The notes beneath the pieces were generated by a model, which saw nothing but the letters and a program-made list of their open reading frames with translations, searched no databases and was not told the origin of the DNA. A stretch of 64,000 bases of DNA from Moringa oleifera (Eukaryota; Streptophyta; Magnoliopsida; Brassicales; Moringaceae), in the NCBI GenBank assembly GCA_021397835.1, contig JAJFZO010000168.1, positions 1,922,001 through 1,986,000 of the forward strand, in the 5' to 3' direction. Below, one piece after another: positions 26,050 through 39,209 of the stretch. The position numbers were made by a program, and so were the translations under genes. Positions within the stretch are counted from its first letter, which is position 1. Each line of letters opens with the position of its first letter.

Positions 26050-26800
26050 TCCATTAGAATTCTTAAAGAACGGATCTTTACTTTAATGGGTAATGCCACC
26101 TTTATACCATATACCAAAAAGAATGAAGTTACCCCAATTGCGGTTCATACCAATGTGTGACATCTAAGAAAGGCGAATTGGAAGATCTCATGCCAATCTA
26201 TATATGTCTTAGACATTTTCTCAATAATTTTTTAAATATTTTTGTTTGTAACGTTTACCTCTTTGTTTATTTTTGATCAATAAGGAGCAGAGTTATGATG
26301 TTTGATTTTGAACTGATCACATAGTTCTTTTCATCATCTTGTTGTTGAAATTTATCACGTTATCAATAATAATTCTTTTAGGCTAGTCATAGAGACAAAT
26401 GATTTCTTTCTTGATGAAATGGAGGATCATATTTCTTTGTCACATTACTATAAGAAGCTGCCTCTATCTATTTAGTGAAGTAAACAATAGTAACGAAATA
26501 AATCGATGACTGTTTGAAGCTTTAGACTTGATAAGTCCTATGATATTTATACCTCACATAGAGATTGACTAGGGAGCTACCAATACATGTAAGAAAGTCG
26601 AGGGTAAGTGACTCTTATTAGCATAAATTTGGCACTTATAACATTTTCTTATATAATTGATGCAATTTGGTTCCATCGTTAACTAATGATACCTTATTAT
26701 AAGGATGTCTTTAGCCATTTTATGTTCATTAACATGTGTATGACAAATTCTTCATGAATTTTTTCGATAATTTGTTTTGTTTCTATGACATCAACACACT
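26050..26800 (-). pseudogene. Ty3/gypsy integrase relic
   Basis: Reading the minus strand downward in coordinates, the zinc-binding (HHCC) segment appears as THVNEHKMAKDI...CINYIRKCYKCQIYANK (about 26745-26620). It is followed by the catalytic core (APWSISMWGINIIG; IIIDNVINFNNKMMK near 26370) and the end segment WHEIFQFAFLRCHTLV...LVYGIKVALPIK (about 26190-26060). The pieces lie in different frames with several stops. In a live element this enzyme inserts the cDNA copy into the genome. Confidence 0.85.
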
Positions 26801-26979
26801 TAAGAAGCACCATGTCGTAGTTTCTTTTGTGCAATACTTCTTAGTTAACTTCGTAATATTGTGTTTATCATTTTTAAATGCCTCAAAAGGGTATTATATA
26901 TATATATATATATATATATCTTTGCTTAATATCATAGTATCAAGGTTTTTCATCTAACTCTTTATCTTCATTCATGAAA

Positions 26980-27420
26980 TAGGCTAGTAAGTCTTGTTTT
27001 TCAATTTTGATAGGTTGAATCTCCTCTTTGATGTCTACATCAAACATTAAAGCTAAAGTTATCAATGCATCACTAATTTGATTATCTTCATATAGCGTAT
27101 GATCAAACGAGATTACTTCAAAAGATTTTGCTAATGCTTTTTTATATTAATTATACGAGATCAATTTTGGGTCTTTTGTTTCCCATTCATCATTTAGTTA
27201 ATGTATCACGAACAATGAATCCTCAAAAACTTCAAGCTTTTTTATATGCAGGCTATAAGCAACTTGGATGCCCATAACACTTGCTTAATATTCAACTACA
27301 TTGTTTGTATAATCAAAACACATTTAGCAATAAGAGGGAAGAACTTGCCTTGAAGAAAAATCAATATAGTCTCGATTCCATGTCCTAAATCATTTGATAT
27401 GCTATTAAACAACATGATTC
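26980..27420 (-). pseudogene. Second RNase H (archaeal-type) relic of the Tat element
   Basis: The minus strand shows, across frames, pieces equivalent to a CTNN..EYEA..LG type RNase H. The most legible stretch is KALAKSFEVISFDHTLYEDN followed by QISDALITLALMF (about 27150-27030). This segment is separate from the RNase H attached to the reverse transcriptase (27530-27800), which supports the Tat lineage. It is broken by several stops, and a (TA)n tract has grown next to it at 26896-26919. Confidence 0.7.
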
Positions 27421-27529
27421 ACATTCATCATTTTGAAATCTCTCATTTTTATTTAATATAGAATAGATGCCTTCATCTGGAAAATCAACCTTCATAGACT
27501 TATTATCCTCTACTAGTTATTCTACCAAA

Positions 27530-28640
27530 TGTTCAGTAATTACACTTCTTTTTACAACATTTTTAGTGATATGGACAATATTGTATTTAGATAATAACAC
27601 TTACCATTTTGAAGACCACCAAAGTTATATGGTATAATATATATTGCCTCAATTAATGAGCAATCCATGCTAATGAAGGCTGTGTAATTAGCTTCACAGT
27701 TAGTGGACTTTTTGCATAAGTAATATATAGCTTACTCTTTTTTTGCTTAAAACATCATGTTGCCCTAAAACTTAACCTATCGATTCTTCTCACCTTAGGG
27801 TCAGAGGCACCAAAAGTGATAGGCTTTATAAAGATTGCTTCATTTTTTTCAAAAAGCTTCTTGGCACTTTTTGTTTCACTTTTTTGAATTATTTTTATAA
27901 CGAAGTTTAAAAATGAAAAATGTGATTATATATGAATGTTAATTGCGAGATAACCTAGCAATGTAGTTCAACTTTTCCAAGAACCCTCACTTGTTTGACC
28001 GTACTAGATGTTATCAATCCATAATAGCCTTTAGTTAGTTTGGATAAATCTTGATCCCATTTCGGTTGACTACAAAGTCTTAATAGTTTATTTGAAGTTA
28101 CGTCAAAAGTACACTTTGTCAGGTTTAACTTCAATTGAAACTTTCACAACCTATGAAATAATTTTTGAAGTGTAATAATGTGGTTGTCTGGCAATCATAT
28201 CATTAACATATACCTCTATCTCTTCATGCATAAGTCATGAAAGAGAGTGATATTGGCCTTTAATAAGTTTTCCTAGCATTTTTAAGGCTAAACAACATAA
28301 CTTTATAACAAAAGATCCCCATAAGGTGATAAATATCATTTTTTCCATATCTTATGGAGCCATTTTGATTTGTTTATAGCTCGTGAAACCATCCATAAAA
28401 AGAGAATGTGGAATGGCCTTTAATGTTATCCACCAAAACATCAATGTGAGGTAAAAGAAAGTTATTCGTAGACTAGCCCAATTGAAATCTTTGTAGTCAA
28501 CGCACATTCTAACTTTCTCATCTTTCTTTGGTATAGGGACTATGTTTGCAAGCCACTTAGGTTACTATAGCTAGAAGTCCAACATCAAATTGCTTTTTCA
28601 CTTCATCCTTACTTGGGCTTTATTTTCCTTAACTTTTGCT
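27530..28640 (-). pseudogene. Reverse transcriptase and attached RNase H relic
   Basis: The minus strand reads VRMCVDYKDFNWASL (about 28520-28475), then FMDGFTSYKQIKMAP, then EIEVYVNDMIA (about 28225-28195). These are RT motifs; YVNDM stands where the catalytic YVDDM is usual, so the first Asp is Asn. The attached RNase H follows with VLGQHDVLSKKRVSYIL and NIVHITKNVVKRSVITEHLVE (about 27800-27540). Stops and frameshifts occur throughout, so it is inactive. Confidence 0.85.
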
Positions 28641-29175
28641 TAATGATTTGCACTTTAGTTTCAAGGGTAAATGATGCATTACTATTTCCATATCCAAACT
28701 TGGCATATCTTGATTTGACCAAGCAAAAATATCTTGATATTTCAATAATAGATCGATTTTTCTTTCGATCTTTCTTTAACATAGAAGTCTCGATTCTAAC
28801 CTCCTTTGTAATATTTTTATTTCTCAAGTTAAGTAGCTTTGTTTGCTACTCATGTGATTGTATTATCCTTTCATCTTGTCCAATCATTCTTAATAACTTA
28901 GGGGATGGTTTAAAGATAATCAACATTTTCATCATATTTAATATTAGTAATAGGGGTGTCAAAATTGAATCTCAAGTTGTTACCATGTTCATCTTCGAAT
29001 TTATTGTTTTTAGTCATGGACTAAGTTAGACTTGAGTTAAATAACAACATTTTCATCTAAGTTAGTATTTCAATTTCACCAATAATCTCTCTACATGCTT
29101 CAAAAATGCTTTTATAATCATTATGCTTACGTTAAAATGTGATGCATTAATAGCAAGCTTAGCCAATGTTGACCT

Positions 29176-29345
29176 TTACATTACAGTAAGAGTTGAATTG
29201 TTGTCAATAAGCATGCTTGCTATCATGTGATCCTTGCATTTGACGAAAATGTAGAGAGCCTTGGTGTGACCCATCCCTTCTAAGGGGATCACACTATTAG
29301 TGAATGTGATGCAATTAGATGATGTCATATTTGCCATTATAACTT
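29176..29345 (-). pseudogene. Retroviral-type aspartic protease relic
   Basis: The minus strand encodes LEGMGHTKALYIFVKCKDHM followed by IASMLIDNNSTLTVM. This is the usual Ty3/gypsy protease N-terminal half with the active-site Asp in DNNS (DTGS or DNGS in most). The frame upstream (29360-29570) carries the gag-protease linker FLKLIKQSEYKVI...PARISLLSLCLNSKPH. Confidence 0.75.
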
Positions 29346-29999
29346 CAAGTTTTTTCAATTAGGATGTCGTAGCAAACATAGGATTGATTCAATATTTTTA
29401 ACAATTCTTGATGATGTGGTTTAGAATTCAAACATAGTGAGAGTAGTGAAATACGAGCAGGTTTGCCAGTTAATTATTTAATAACTTTGTATTCACTTTG
29501 TTTAATAAGTTTTAGGAACTTGCAAGTATCTTTTTTTTTTTTTACAGGCTTCACGTGCTTTACCTTTATGTTGATTTATAGCACCTTCTTATGCTTATTG
29601 TAATCTTTTCTGTTGCTTTCTATCTCCTTAGTCTTTGCCTTTGTTGACTATCAACATTGTGCCTATCTATATTTTTCAGTACATAAATCTACCACTATGT
29701 GTAAATCTACTCATGCTAAAAATATTATCAATAGGTGTAACTTGATAATCATACCTCTATGGTACAACTTTATTATTTTTGTTCTCAAAAGGCATGAGAA
29801 CTTCGATTGTAATGGGTTTTGGAACATATATTCTATGCAAAGTTTATGGGGACCTTTGGTAATGGATTGTTAAAGGTTTTAATGTTACTCTCATTGCAGA
29901 AGGTATCACCGTCAAAGTTTAATATTCCATCAAATTGGAGGCTTTTTACCCAGATATGGAATTTACAAGAAACAGGTCATTTTGACCATTTCTTCTTGG

Positions 30000-31870
30000 A
30001 TTATCATCAACAAATTTGCATCCATCAATCTTTGCACTTTTGTTTTGAACTGATTGCAAGTCCTAATATAATATCCTAAAGCTCTTTTGTCAATCAAAAT
30101 TTTCACTTGAATTTTCTTTATTAGTTCAAACGTTTAAAGGAAGTAAGTGACTATACCTTGCTTTGTTAAGGATTTTAAAAAGAATGCCCATTGGCATACT
30201 AACATCAAATACCTTTTCCTCCCAAAATGGTGAATTATTGGCTTATTGAATTTATATTTTCATTTTCATGAATTGCAAAAGGATTAATACTAAAATCTGA
30301 TGCCTCTAATTTTTTGAAATTCAGCCAACCTACTTTGATTAAAGACTATATCTTATGATTTAAGGTAGTGTAATTTTCAGTTGAATACCTAATTATATGT
30401 GCATGATGTTCACATCTAGTATTTGGGTTATACCACTTTAGATAATGTGGTTGCAAGGGCTCTACGAGTACAAATGAGTTAGCGATTTTTAATTAGATGT
30501 GAAAGTAGCTGACTGTAGGACATTGCAATGGGGTCATGTTGCCTTTGATTGTTTCGTTAGACTTGTTGAGTCAAGTGCTGAATGTGGTTTTGAGCCATGG
30601 TTAGTTAAGTTTGATAATGTAAGGATCTTGGTATTGTATAAATTTGAAAGGATGACGATAGAGGGTATCAATAAGAGGGTTGTTAAAGCTTACATATGAG
30701 ACACATGGAGGAAAATTGTGTTGAGATGAATAATGAGGCATGGAGGCATCGAATATAGAGTTGTTTTGAAAAAATTTCTCATTTTCTAGCCATTCAAATC
30801 TTTCTTCATGCACTTATCCTTCCTTTTCTTCTTGCAAAAGGAGTTCATTTTACTCTTGATGAATCAGGAGTTAGTTGCATAATTTTTTCATTTTGAATCT
30901 CATATTTAATTCTTTCTCTAATGATTATGATATTGGAGAAGTTAATAGAATTATTCTCTATCATTCGATCATAATAAAGGGTCAGAGAATTTTTGAACAT
31001 TGCAATCATTTCCTTTTCAAAAAGCGAAGGTTGTACTTGTGTTGTCATTTCTCTTTGAAGTTGATTTTAAAACTTCATTATCTCCCTTTTCTATCTTTTA
31101 GAGTTGTAAGCGATTTGGTGTCATATTAATATTGTGTTCATACTACTTGAAAAAAGTGTTAAGTAAATCCTTTCTACTTTCATGAAAAAAAGTGGATTAA
31201 CAGCTTATCATCATAAGCATAAATAGCCATCTTTTTATAGAGCACATGATAAGGTGGCTTTTAGGATAAGTGATGCCATCATATTTTTCAAACTTCAAAA
31301 CTTATAATTTTGGTGGGATGATGACTTTAGGACCTAAGCATGTATCTGTTGCATCAAAGGTCCCATAGATATGTTCCTTCAATTATTCGTAGCCTTTCTT
31401 CAAAATAGTCCATCTCTTCATTGGTGTAAGATATGTCTATTTCCTTAAGGGGTATTTTCCTCAACTCAACCTGGACTTTTAGATCATCCAAATTTGGGAT
31501 GTCAAAGGGATAATTCACATGATTCCCTTAAAACTTATTATCATGAGCATAAGTAGCCATCTTCATATAGTACGTGATGAGGTGGCTTTTAAGACAAATG
31601 GTTCCATCATATTTTTCAAACTTCAAATCTTAAAATTTGGGTGGATGACAACTTCAGGACCTAAGCATAGATCTATTACATTAAAGACCCTATAGATATT
31701 TGTTCCTTAAATAATTCATGGCCTTTCTTCATAATAGTTTATCTCGTCCTTGGTGTAAGGCACGCCGATCTCCTCGAAGGGTATTTTCCTCAACGTAATC
31801 TAGACTTTTAGATCATCCAAATTTGGGATGTTAATAGGACAATTCACATGATTCCCTAGAAGAACATATG
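30000..31870 (-). pseudogene. Ty3/gypsy gag relic with an internal ~330-bp tandem duplication
   Basis: On the minus strand the N-terminal gag piece reads KFEKYDGITYPKSHLIM (about 31300-31240) and recurs at about 31630-31570. Further on, TQVQPSLFEKEMIAMFKNSL...YDRMI (31045-30960) matches the usual capsid-region motif. The C-terminal part (about 30110-30000) has RTCNQFKTKVQRLMDANLL. Frames are broken by stops. Units 31204-31529 and 31534-31858 are direct copies of each other, so the N-terminal gag segment is present twice. Confidence 0.75.
31204..31858 (-). repeat. Direct duplication of a ~325-bp gag segment
   Basis: Unit 1 (31204-31529) and unit 2 (31534-31858) both run from cttatcatcataagcataa-like text to gacaattcacatgattccc-like text and differ by scattered substitutions. 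A duplicated N-terminal gag piece is not expected in an intact element. Confidence 0.85.
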
Positions 31871-32401
31871 AAAGGTTTTAATTTAGGAATTAGGTAAGTG
31901 ATGGGAATGCTGGCATTCCCCAAAAGGATATGTTAGGGTGTGGGCATTTAAAGAGGCATGATGTAAAGTAGCCTTCAATAGAGGTGTAAGGCCCCATCCT
32001 TGTAGAGAATTATATCCCGAAGGCAATGAAACTTCTTTAGGAGCTTGAGGTTCTTTAATAGTTACTTTTCTTTTAAATGCAGATAAACTATCAAGAATCT
32101 TCGCCATCATTTTTCTTAATTCATTTATTCTTATCTCCTTCTTATATGTGTTCTTTATCTTGCTCGTCCATAATCTTGGCCAACGAACATGTTCTATAAT
32201 AAAGATCAGGATATGACTTTTTTTATTAATTAGAGTTATCTTGAAAGTAATATCTTGAAATAATATGATAAATTTAGTTGAAAGAGAATAATTAAAAATA
32301 AAATGAGAGAGTATAATAATTATAAGTAAACTAGAATGAGAAGACATTAGAGTGGATGCATAGTGAATGCATGATAAAGTAAATAAAAAATAAATGTTCA
32401 T

Positions 32402-34964
32402 TGCTATGTCAAAGTAAAGATTAATAAGAATTTTTATTCATTGCAATCAAAATCCAATTATTTCATTAGACGTTACATATTCCCTTACATGATCAGATAA
32501 GGCTGTGAAAAAAAAAATGAAAGATTACATATTCTTTTATCTTCCACTTTTGTTCAGATGAAGCTTCTATAATAAGTAAGGTCTTGATAGACTTCTTTGA
32601 AAAATTGAGTCGGCTCTTCACCAAGAGGTTAACTTGGCAAAATGCATCCTTTAAGAAATGCTACTTATTCTTCTGGCTCTCTTACCTTTCTAGCTACCAT
32701 CATTAAATATTCAATAGCATGTTCTAATCGTGTGTATATTCTATTGAAGTTTCTTTGCAACTCATTATAATCTTGTCTTAATAGAGCACTTTTAACTTTT
32801 AGCCTTTTGTAAGTTTATATTTCTTATTAGATCATAGAGTTTTAAATTATTTTTTTAGTAGTATTTCTTATGATTTGACCAATTTTTCTACCTTCGTTGC
32901 TTGACTAATCCATCCAATTCTTTCTTGTAATTTTTTATTTTTTTGTAGAAAGAAAGCTTCATTCTCTTCTCATTCTTGGGGTACTTCTCAAGGTTGATTC
33001 TGATTGTATTTTGTCTAAACAAACTCATTGAAGATGAAGAATCATACTTTTCTAGAAACGACACACTTTTGCCTTTTCTTGCGTGTCATGAATCATATCT
33101 TGGAGTAACTATGCTAAGATACTTTTTGCTATGTACCCTTTATATATTCTTCCAAGCTTTATTTGTTAGGCGTATTTCACTACATGCCTCTTCATCATTA
33201 TAAGAAAATTCAAAGTCTTGGAGTGTATATATTACTAGAATGAACTATTTCAATACAATCTGACGATTTATCATTAATAGGGTGTAGTTAGTGCCACCCC
33301 ATGGTCCTAATAATAAGACTCACAAAAATTATTTGTATTTATATAAAATTGATTCTCTAGCATCCAAGGAGCTTTGCACACTATATTGTTATCTTTTACT
33401 TGAAAGAAGAAATTAATTAAAGCATCTTTGCTAAGGAGACATTAGTGACATTCTGCCATTGTAAACTCTGTTATAGGATCTCTTCTCTTATCAAAACGCC
33501 TTAAAAATCGTACTTTTAGGCATTTGAACTCAGTTAGGCATTATAAATGACTAAAAAGCCATATGCATAAGAGTTATGTGCATCCAATAAACTTTTTTTT
33601 TCCTTTGGTATTTACTACGAGTAAGGGATTGGAATGTTTCTACTGAAGTGCTAGGAAGGGGTTAACAATATACTTTATTTGAAAGGACAATTTTAAAACT
33701 TTGTCATCAACATAACCTTAAACTTTAGTGAACAACACAGTACCATAGATAACAAAAGCAAAAAAAGTTAGCCTTTTCTCTATATCTTCTTACGCTTTCA
33801 TGAGGCTAACAAAACACTCAATGGGTATGCATTTACTGTCCCTTTTAGTCCTTCTAATCGAATCTATGTCAACAGTATGTGTGTTTCTTCAAAATTTAGA
33901 CAATAATATCTTTGTTGTAATCCTATGATCATACCTATAAATTTTGTTTTCTATTAACAAAGGTATATTTAGAAGAACCTTATATTCTTTAATAAGTGGT
34001 GTCATATTAATGGATCTAAAGGTGAAACATCTGTAACTAAAATCCCAAAAGTATATTAACACTCTATACTTCTAGACATTAAGACGAGTGTCCATAAAAG
34101 AAGCTATGTGCCCATATCTATGAGTAAATTATAGTCGATGCTCTAAAGAAAATCCTTTCTATCAAGTCTACTTTAGTGTAATGAACTCATCATGACAAAA
34201 TTCTATTTTGTTGATCATTGGTATTTGCACTAATGTATTCTCAAGTAAACAATCTCAATAGAAATGCTTGGTGGATTATGACCACTGAAGCACACTGACT
34301 TGTGAATCTTTGCCGAAAAATAGGGTCGAAGTTAACATACTAATGGTCAAGTTGAAATTTTGGGTTTCTTTGATGAAAAACATTTAATAAATATAATTAC
34401 ACAGCAATGATAATGCCTACATGGATGCAAATGTAGAAAGTTATGACTTAGTAACAAGTTATGTTCTTAATTGGTGTTTAATGAATAAAAGCCTAAGCAT
34501 ACTTTTTTATTAGTGTCTTAATCTTTAAGCCTTAAATAATTGTTCAGTTTCACATCATTTCTAGAAATCCTAAAGGATAAAAGATCCTAGATTTTTCTAT
34601 TATTATCCATATTTGGATTAGTAAAAGACTTCCATCAACATTTTGAATAGGGTTTGAATCTGAGCGAGGTTTTTCTTGTGCTCCCATGGGCATCATGAAG
34701 AAGATAACACTACTCCATCCTCTTTTCCTAGTCCTACAGGGTGATAGTCTAGGTAGAGAACTCATGTATATGTGTTGTCAGTGCAGTTATGTTGAAGAAA
34801 ATAATATAAACAATCTCAACAATCCTAAATCTAAGCCTTACACAACTATAACAAATGTGAATTTATTCAAAATAAATAAATAAAGAAAAATACGATCAAA
34901 TAAACAAAATGTAACACATTATAAAGTTCATTTGTTTCACTTATTAGACATTTGATTATTTGGT
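32402..34964. other. Leader/unassigned part of the retrotransposon
   Basis: AT-rich DNA between the gag relic and the 5' LTR candidate. Short open frames exist (for example 32976-33203 plus) but none resembles a known protein. Tat elements often carry a long leader or an extra ORF here. I see nothing else. Confidence 0.5.
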
Positions 34965-35810
34965 TATCCAATTCCTTAGTCGTCACCAAGTTGTTGCAAT
35001 GTGAGCACGATGCGAAGTAACTGATCTCCGTTTTCTTTATTCTTATTTTTAACCAAAATAAAAATTGGAGTCCCTTTCAATCATGATGGGTGGGATTGAT
35101 CATCTCAATGTAACCTATCTAATTTAGTCATTCTTAGGTTTATGTTTGAATTACTAAATGGCAGATTTGATCTATAGAATCAAAGTTAGGTTCTAGAGTT
35201 AGTTGAAATTAAGGAAGGTATTAGCACCCCACTAGCCTCGTTCTAAGAACGACTATAAATCTAAATCATGTATAATGAAATGTGTTTACATATGACCTAA
35301 AAATATTTTTTATGGTGTAAAAGAAGATAGTCGTTACTGTTAATTCTTTTCAATTTACTATGTTATAAATAATTTATCATTATTGCATTTTTCATAAAAT
35401 TCGATTATAACATGAAAATATTAAAAAAATTTCTTGCCTTGAAAATATGGGATAAAATTACCATTATCATTTTCTTTTTCTATTCGAACTCATCATTGAA
35501 ACTAATTTTTATTATTTATTTATTATTTTAAAAAATTATTATTAAAAAATCTAATGTTATTATTGGGAGTTAACAATATACATGAATATCACAATAAACT
35601 TCATCATTGCATATACTTCTGGATTTACTTATTATCATAAATACTATTTGTATTCATAAAATTTACAATATATATATATATATAATTTAGAATGTTAATT
35701 TAAATTCGTTACTACAAAAAATTTAAATTAGTCTCTCTAACTTTATGAATTTAGAAGAAATTAATCATCATTATGGTAAATTTTTATATTGATCACCAAC
35801 GATCACTTTT
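34965..35810 (-). repeat. LTR-like repeat, 5' LTR candidate
   Basis: Same-orientation partner of 22440-23270, sharing tttagtcattcttaggttta, aggtattagcac and the tail around atcattatggtaaa. It contains a short (TA)n at 35669-35685. Polypyrimidine-rich sequence continues to about 36180, and the true outer end could lie there. Confidence 0.6.
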
Positions 35811-38800
35811 GTTGGAACATATGGTTGGAATCTTCCTTTAATAGAAACACATTGTTTCACTAAGGGAAGATTTTTTTTTTTCATTTTTTGAAATCTTTTA
35901 TAGAAAAATACCGTTGAAATCTTCTTTTTTCATGTTTCATCAAAAGGGAGCTTGCATTTCTTTATTTTCTCAAATTCCATTTGAATGATGGCTTAACAAA
36001 ATCACATTTCCTCTCTTTAGAGTTCATTTTCTTTCCTCTCTCCTTATTCTCTTTTCTTTGTCTACTTCATTCTCTTTTCCATTTTTTCCCCTTTCCCATC
36101 AAGCTCTTATTTCAACTTGTTTTTGATTATGGCACATTCATCTTTCTTTCCATTTCTTCTAGTTAAATAAGCTTTCCAATCATTCTAAACCCAATAAAAT
36201 CTTTTCATTTTAACTTGAGTTATTATTATTGTTATTTTTTGTTTGGTTTGTTTTAATTATTGGGTTTACATTATAAGGGTATGTATAAGTAGTTAGATTA
36301 TGTAATTACACATTATATGCATGACTAGTTGTTTGGTTTTGGGTTTATATTGAATTTGAAAAAGCAATACCTAGATTGAGAATATGTGGACTTTATTTTG
36401 TGAAATTTATTTAGCAATTTTGACGTATGAGTAGTTTGAGGTCATTTTATGAGTTTTAGGCAAGTTTTCAGGATTTACGAAAATTTTTTATTATTGGGGG
36501 TAATTATGTCCTAACTTACAAATAGGACATAGGGATGATGAAAAATTCTTTCGTTCAATCTCTTTAAGGTTTAAGACTTAATCTATGATGTCAGGGGCAT
36601 TGAGAAATCTATAAATACAAGATAAGATTTGTTATAAAGTAGTATAATAAACTAATTTGATATTTTAAGTGTTAGTTTTATTGTGAATGTGAATCAATCT
36701 CACAAATGTTTTACTAAATTAATTTGATATTTTAAAATAAATTTAAATAACTTAACTTGTTTCATGATAAAATAATCTAAAACTTGAATTCAGTCAAACT
36801 TAATAGAACTATCTCATCTTTGTGTCATCATGATTCGAGTTAACTTGACATCCATCCGTAATCACACGTTCAAGAGAAGTGATTTTTCAAGTAAGTCCTT
36901 GATGTATTATTGTTTAAGTGGGCAATTGACCTTGAGTTCAAAGGAAAGTCAGAGTGAAACAAGAAGAATTGAGCCTTCACTAAGGGATGATGTGTGAACT
37001 AAGCTGGCTCCATTTATGTGTCAAAGCATAAGAGAAAACATGAAAGTTCATTTTACTAATTAACAATGCATTTTTCATAATTATAACCCTACTAATCATA
37101 AATAACCAACTTAAACTTATTACTTTTTTTAGATTATGAAGCTAAAGAGAGAGCTTGTTATCTCAGTTTTTCTATGAGTTCAACTACAATGATGAGATGG
37201 ACAAGTTATGCTAACACCCAAGATTGTTAAGGCTTATGTAAGCATCTCTAATAATAATGTTACAACTGAGCTTTTTAACAAAAAGTATCTATTTGTTCAT
37301 TTGTTTTGTTTTCTTTTGAAAATTATACGAAATGTTCTTATGAAAAGTTAAAGAAGGATTGAATTGTCTCAAAATCATATGTTAATGGCTTCACCCACTT
37401 TTTTCAAATGACTAAGAGCAAAAACAAGAATGGTCGAGCTTATGGATTTAGATATGAAGTGTTCTTTTATGGTTCCTTTAGGTTTAGGTCTTTATTAACT
37501 CATACGTTAGGCACTAGCGAGCTTATTCAATTGCAACTATGTAATTGGACTTAGTTGAATTTCAAGGCAAGCAGTTTTCAAAACTTCAGAGTAGACTTTC
37601 AAGCCTATAAAAATGATGCTAAAAATCTTGAAAGACCGTTACATCCTAGAGAAACTTGTAGCAATGTATCTTTTTACTTGAGAGTGAACTGACTTTTCAT
37701 AGGAAGAACTTATTATGTAATTCACTAAACATATGCATTTTGAATAGATTAATTTGTCTTCTATTTCTATTGTATCTCAACCATCACTAACCATTAATAA
37801 AGATGATTAGGGTTTAAGAGATGATTATGATGAAGATTAGGATTTTATATTAATTACTATTTAAACTACCTATATTTGAATGATAATGATTTTTATTATT
37901 TAATTATACATATATATATATATATATTACTTTCCTTTATGTGATCTATATAAAAAAATAACCACTATGACTATTTTTTTAATGGAAATTCTAGAATGTT
38001 TTGTAGATTTAATTGAAGAAAAAGTTGAATAGATCTGATGTTGCCAAACATTAGTTCTTGAACTAATCAACAACAAAGAATGATGAGAGATCAATCTTAT
38101 TGATTTGGTTGGACTCCCTTTGATCAGATTTTTCGTTAAGTACCTATAAGATATATATTGAGAGCTTAGAGCCTTCAAGGCACATACCTAAGAATAAGAA
38201 GTTTTCTAATGATTATTACATCTTTTCCACCAAATCAATTGAGTTTGCAATGTCATGACAGCTTCTTTTTGGTTCTTTTGTTTATACCGTGGCTGGGCCT
38301 TAATATGCTTGCTCTGTATGGCTTATTGCTACCGCCTTAGGTTTGGGCTTATAGCTAAGCCCACTTTGGAATCTAATCATGCAGACTTGGTTCAATTAAA
38401 TTGAGTTATAAGACTAACTATACCCACATTAACATCAATTTTGGTATATTTATAAATTTTTATGATATTTTAAAAAGATTAAATTCTAACATTATTTTTC
38501 TTTTACGAAATTATCATTAAAATTTTAGAAAAAAATTTAAAAAATTCTAGTGATAAAGGATCGTTGGACTTCTAAGAGAACATTTTAACAAAATATTTAA
38601 GTTGAAATTTATTCAATAATGTCAAGGTAATTTTTTGTTTGACTTACTTTTGGAATTGTTTCAAAACATTCAAACAATATTTTTTTTTGTTAAAAGTATC
38701 ATTAAAATTGTTGTTGGAATAATTTTTTATTCCTATCCAAATTCTAAATATAAAATTGTTGGAATTTTTATAGTAATCTTTCTAAGCAAACCATTTTCAT

Positions 38801-39209
38801 ATCTTGCAATTCCAATCTTTATTTATTTTTGCAACACCCCATTTTTTGTTGAACTCCAAACTTACAAAGAAAATGATAAAAATTTCATTGTTAATTCACT
38901 TTTTTTTTTCTTATATTACAAAAGAACAATCTTCTTCTTTTAAACGGGCTTTCAAATTGAGTTCTTATGAAAGTTCTTTCTTGATTTCCATTTAAGTAAT
39001 TAAGGGAGACCTACCATTCTTCCAACAAAATTATATCAAAGCCTTAGTTTAAATTACATGTAATTAATTATTGTAACCTCAACTTACTACATTAATTTAG
39101 TGCAAAGAACTATATTGGAAATCAATAAATGAGAGTATAATATAAGTCTTAAGATTTTACAGAGATTATTAAAATTACTATTTTAAAATTACTCTCAGCA
39201 TCGAAAGAC
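35811..39209. other. Intergenic, no recognised feature
   Basis: AT-rich. The short frames at 35981-36166 and 38635-38943 are low-complexity and hydrophobic and look fortuitous. Bases 37140-37760 have a slightly coding-like look on the plus strand, but I recognise no family. A (TA)n tract lies at 37910-37927. The first part may still belong to the retrotransposon LTR. Confidence 0.6.

Larger units (their letters stand above)
22440..35810 (-). mobile_element. Decayed Tat-type Ty3/gypsy LTR retrotransposon
   Basis: On the minus strand the order is LTR-like repeat (35810-34965), long untranslated or leader region, gag (about 31870-30000), protease (29340-29176), reverse transcriptase, first RNase H, second RNase H, integrase (to 26050), minisatellite-bearing 3'UTR, LTR-like repeat (23270-22440). 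Every domain has stops and frameshifts. The pol order and the two RNase H-like segments fit the Tat lineage of plant Ty3/gypsy elements, where a second RNase H and tandem repeats in the 3'UTR are known. Bases 32402-34964 hold no recognised domain, and I found no convincing primer-binding site. The outer limits are uncertain by about 100 bp or more, and the two LTR-like repeats are visibly diverged, so the insertion is old. Confidence 0.8.

Noticed and set aside
28613..29029. 138-aa plus-strand frame
   Set aside because: Lies antisense to the retrotransposon pol region and is low-complexity (F/I/S-rich).
31883..32401. 172-aa minus-strand frame as a separate gene
   Set aside because: It sits at the gag start of the retrotransposon. 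Its first part is low-complexity and the rest fits the gag leader, so I treat it as part of the element.
34640..34700. gggtttgaatctgag as a tRNA or SINE B box, or primer-binding site
   Set aside because: No matching A box, no cloverleaf and no tRNA 3'-end complement next to the LTR candidate.
38635..38943. 102-aa hydrophobic frame
   Set aside because: Extremely AT-rich, phenylalanine and isoleucine from T runs, no motif and no conserved copy.
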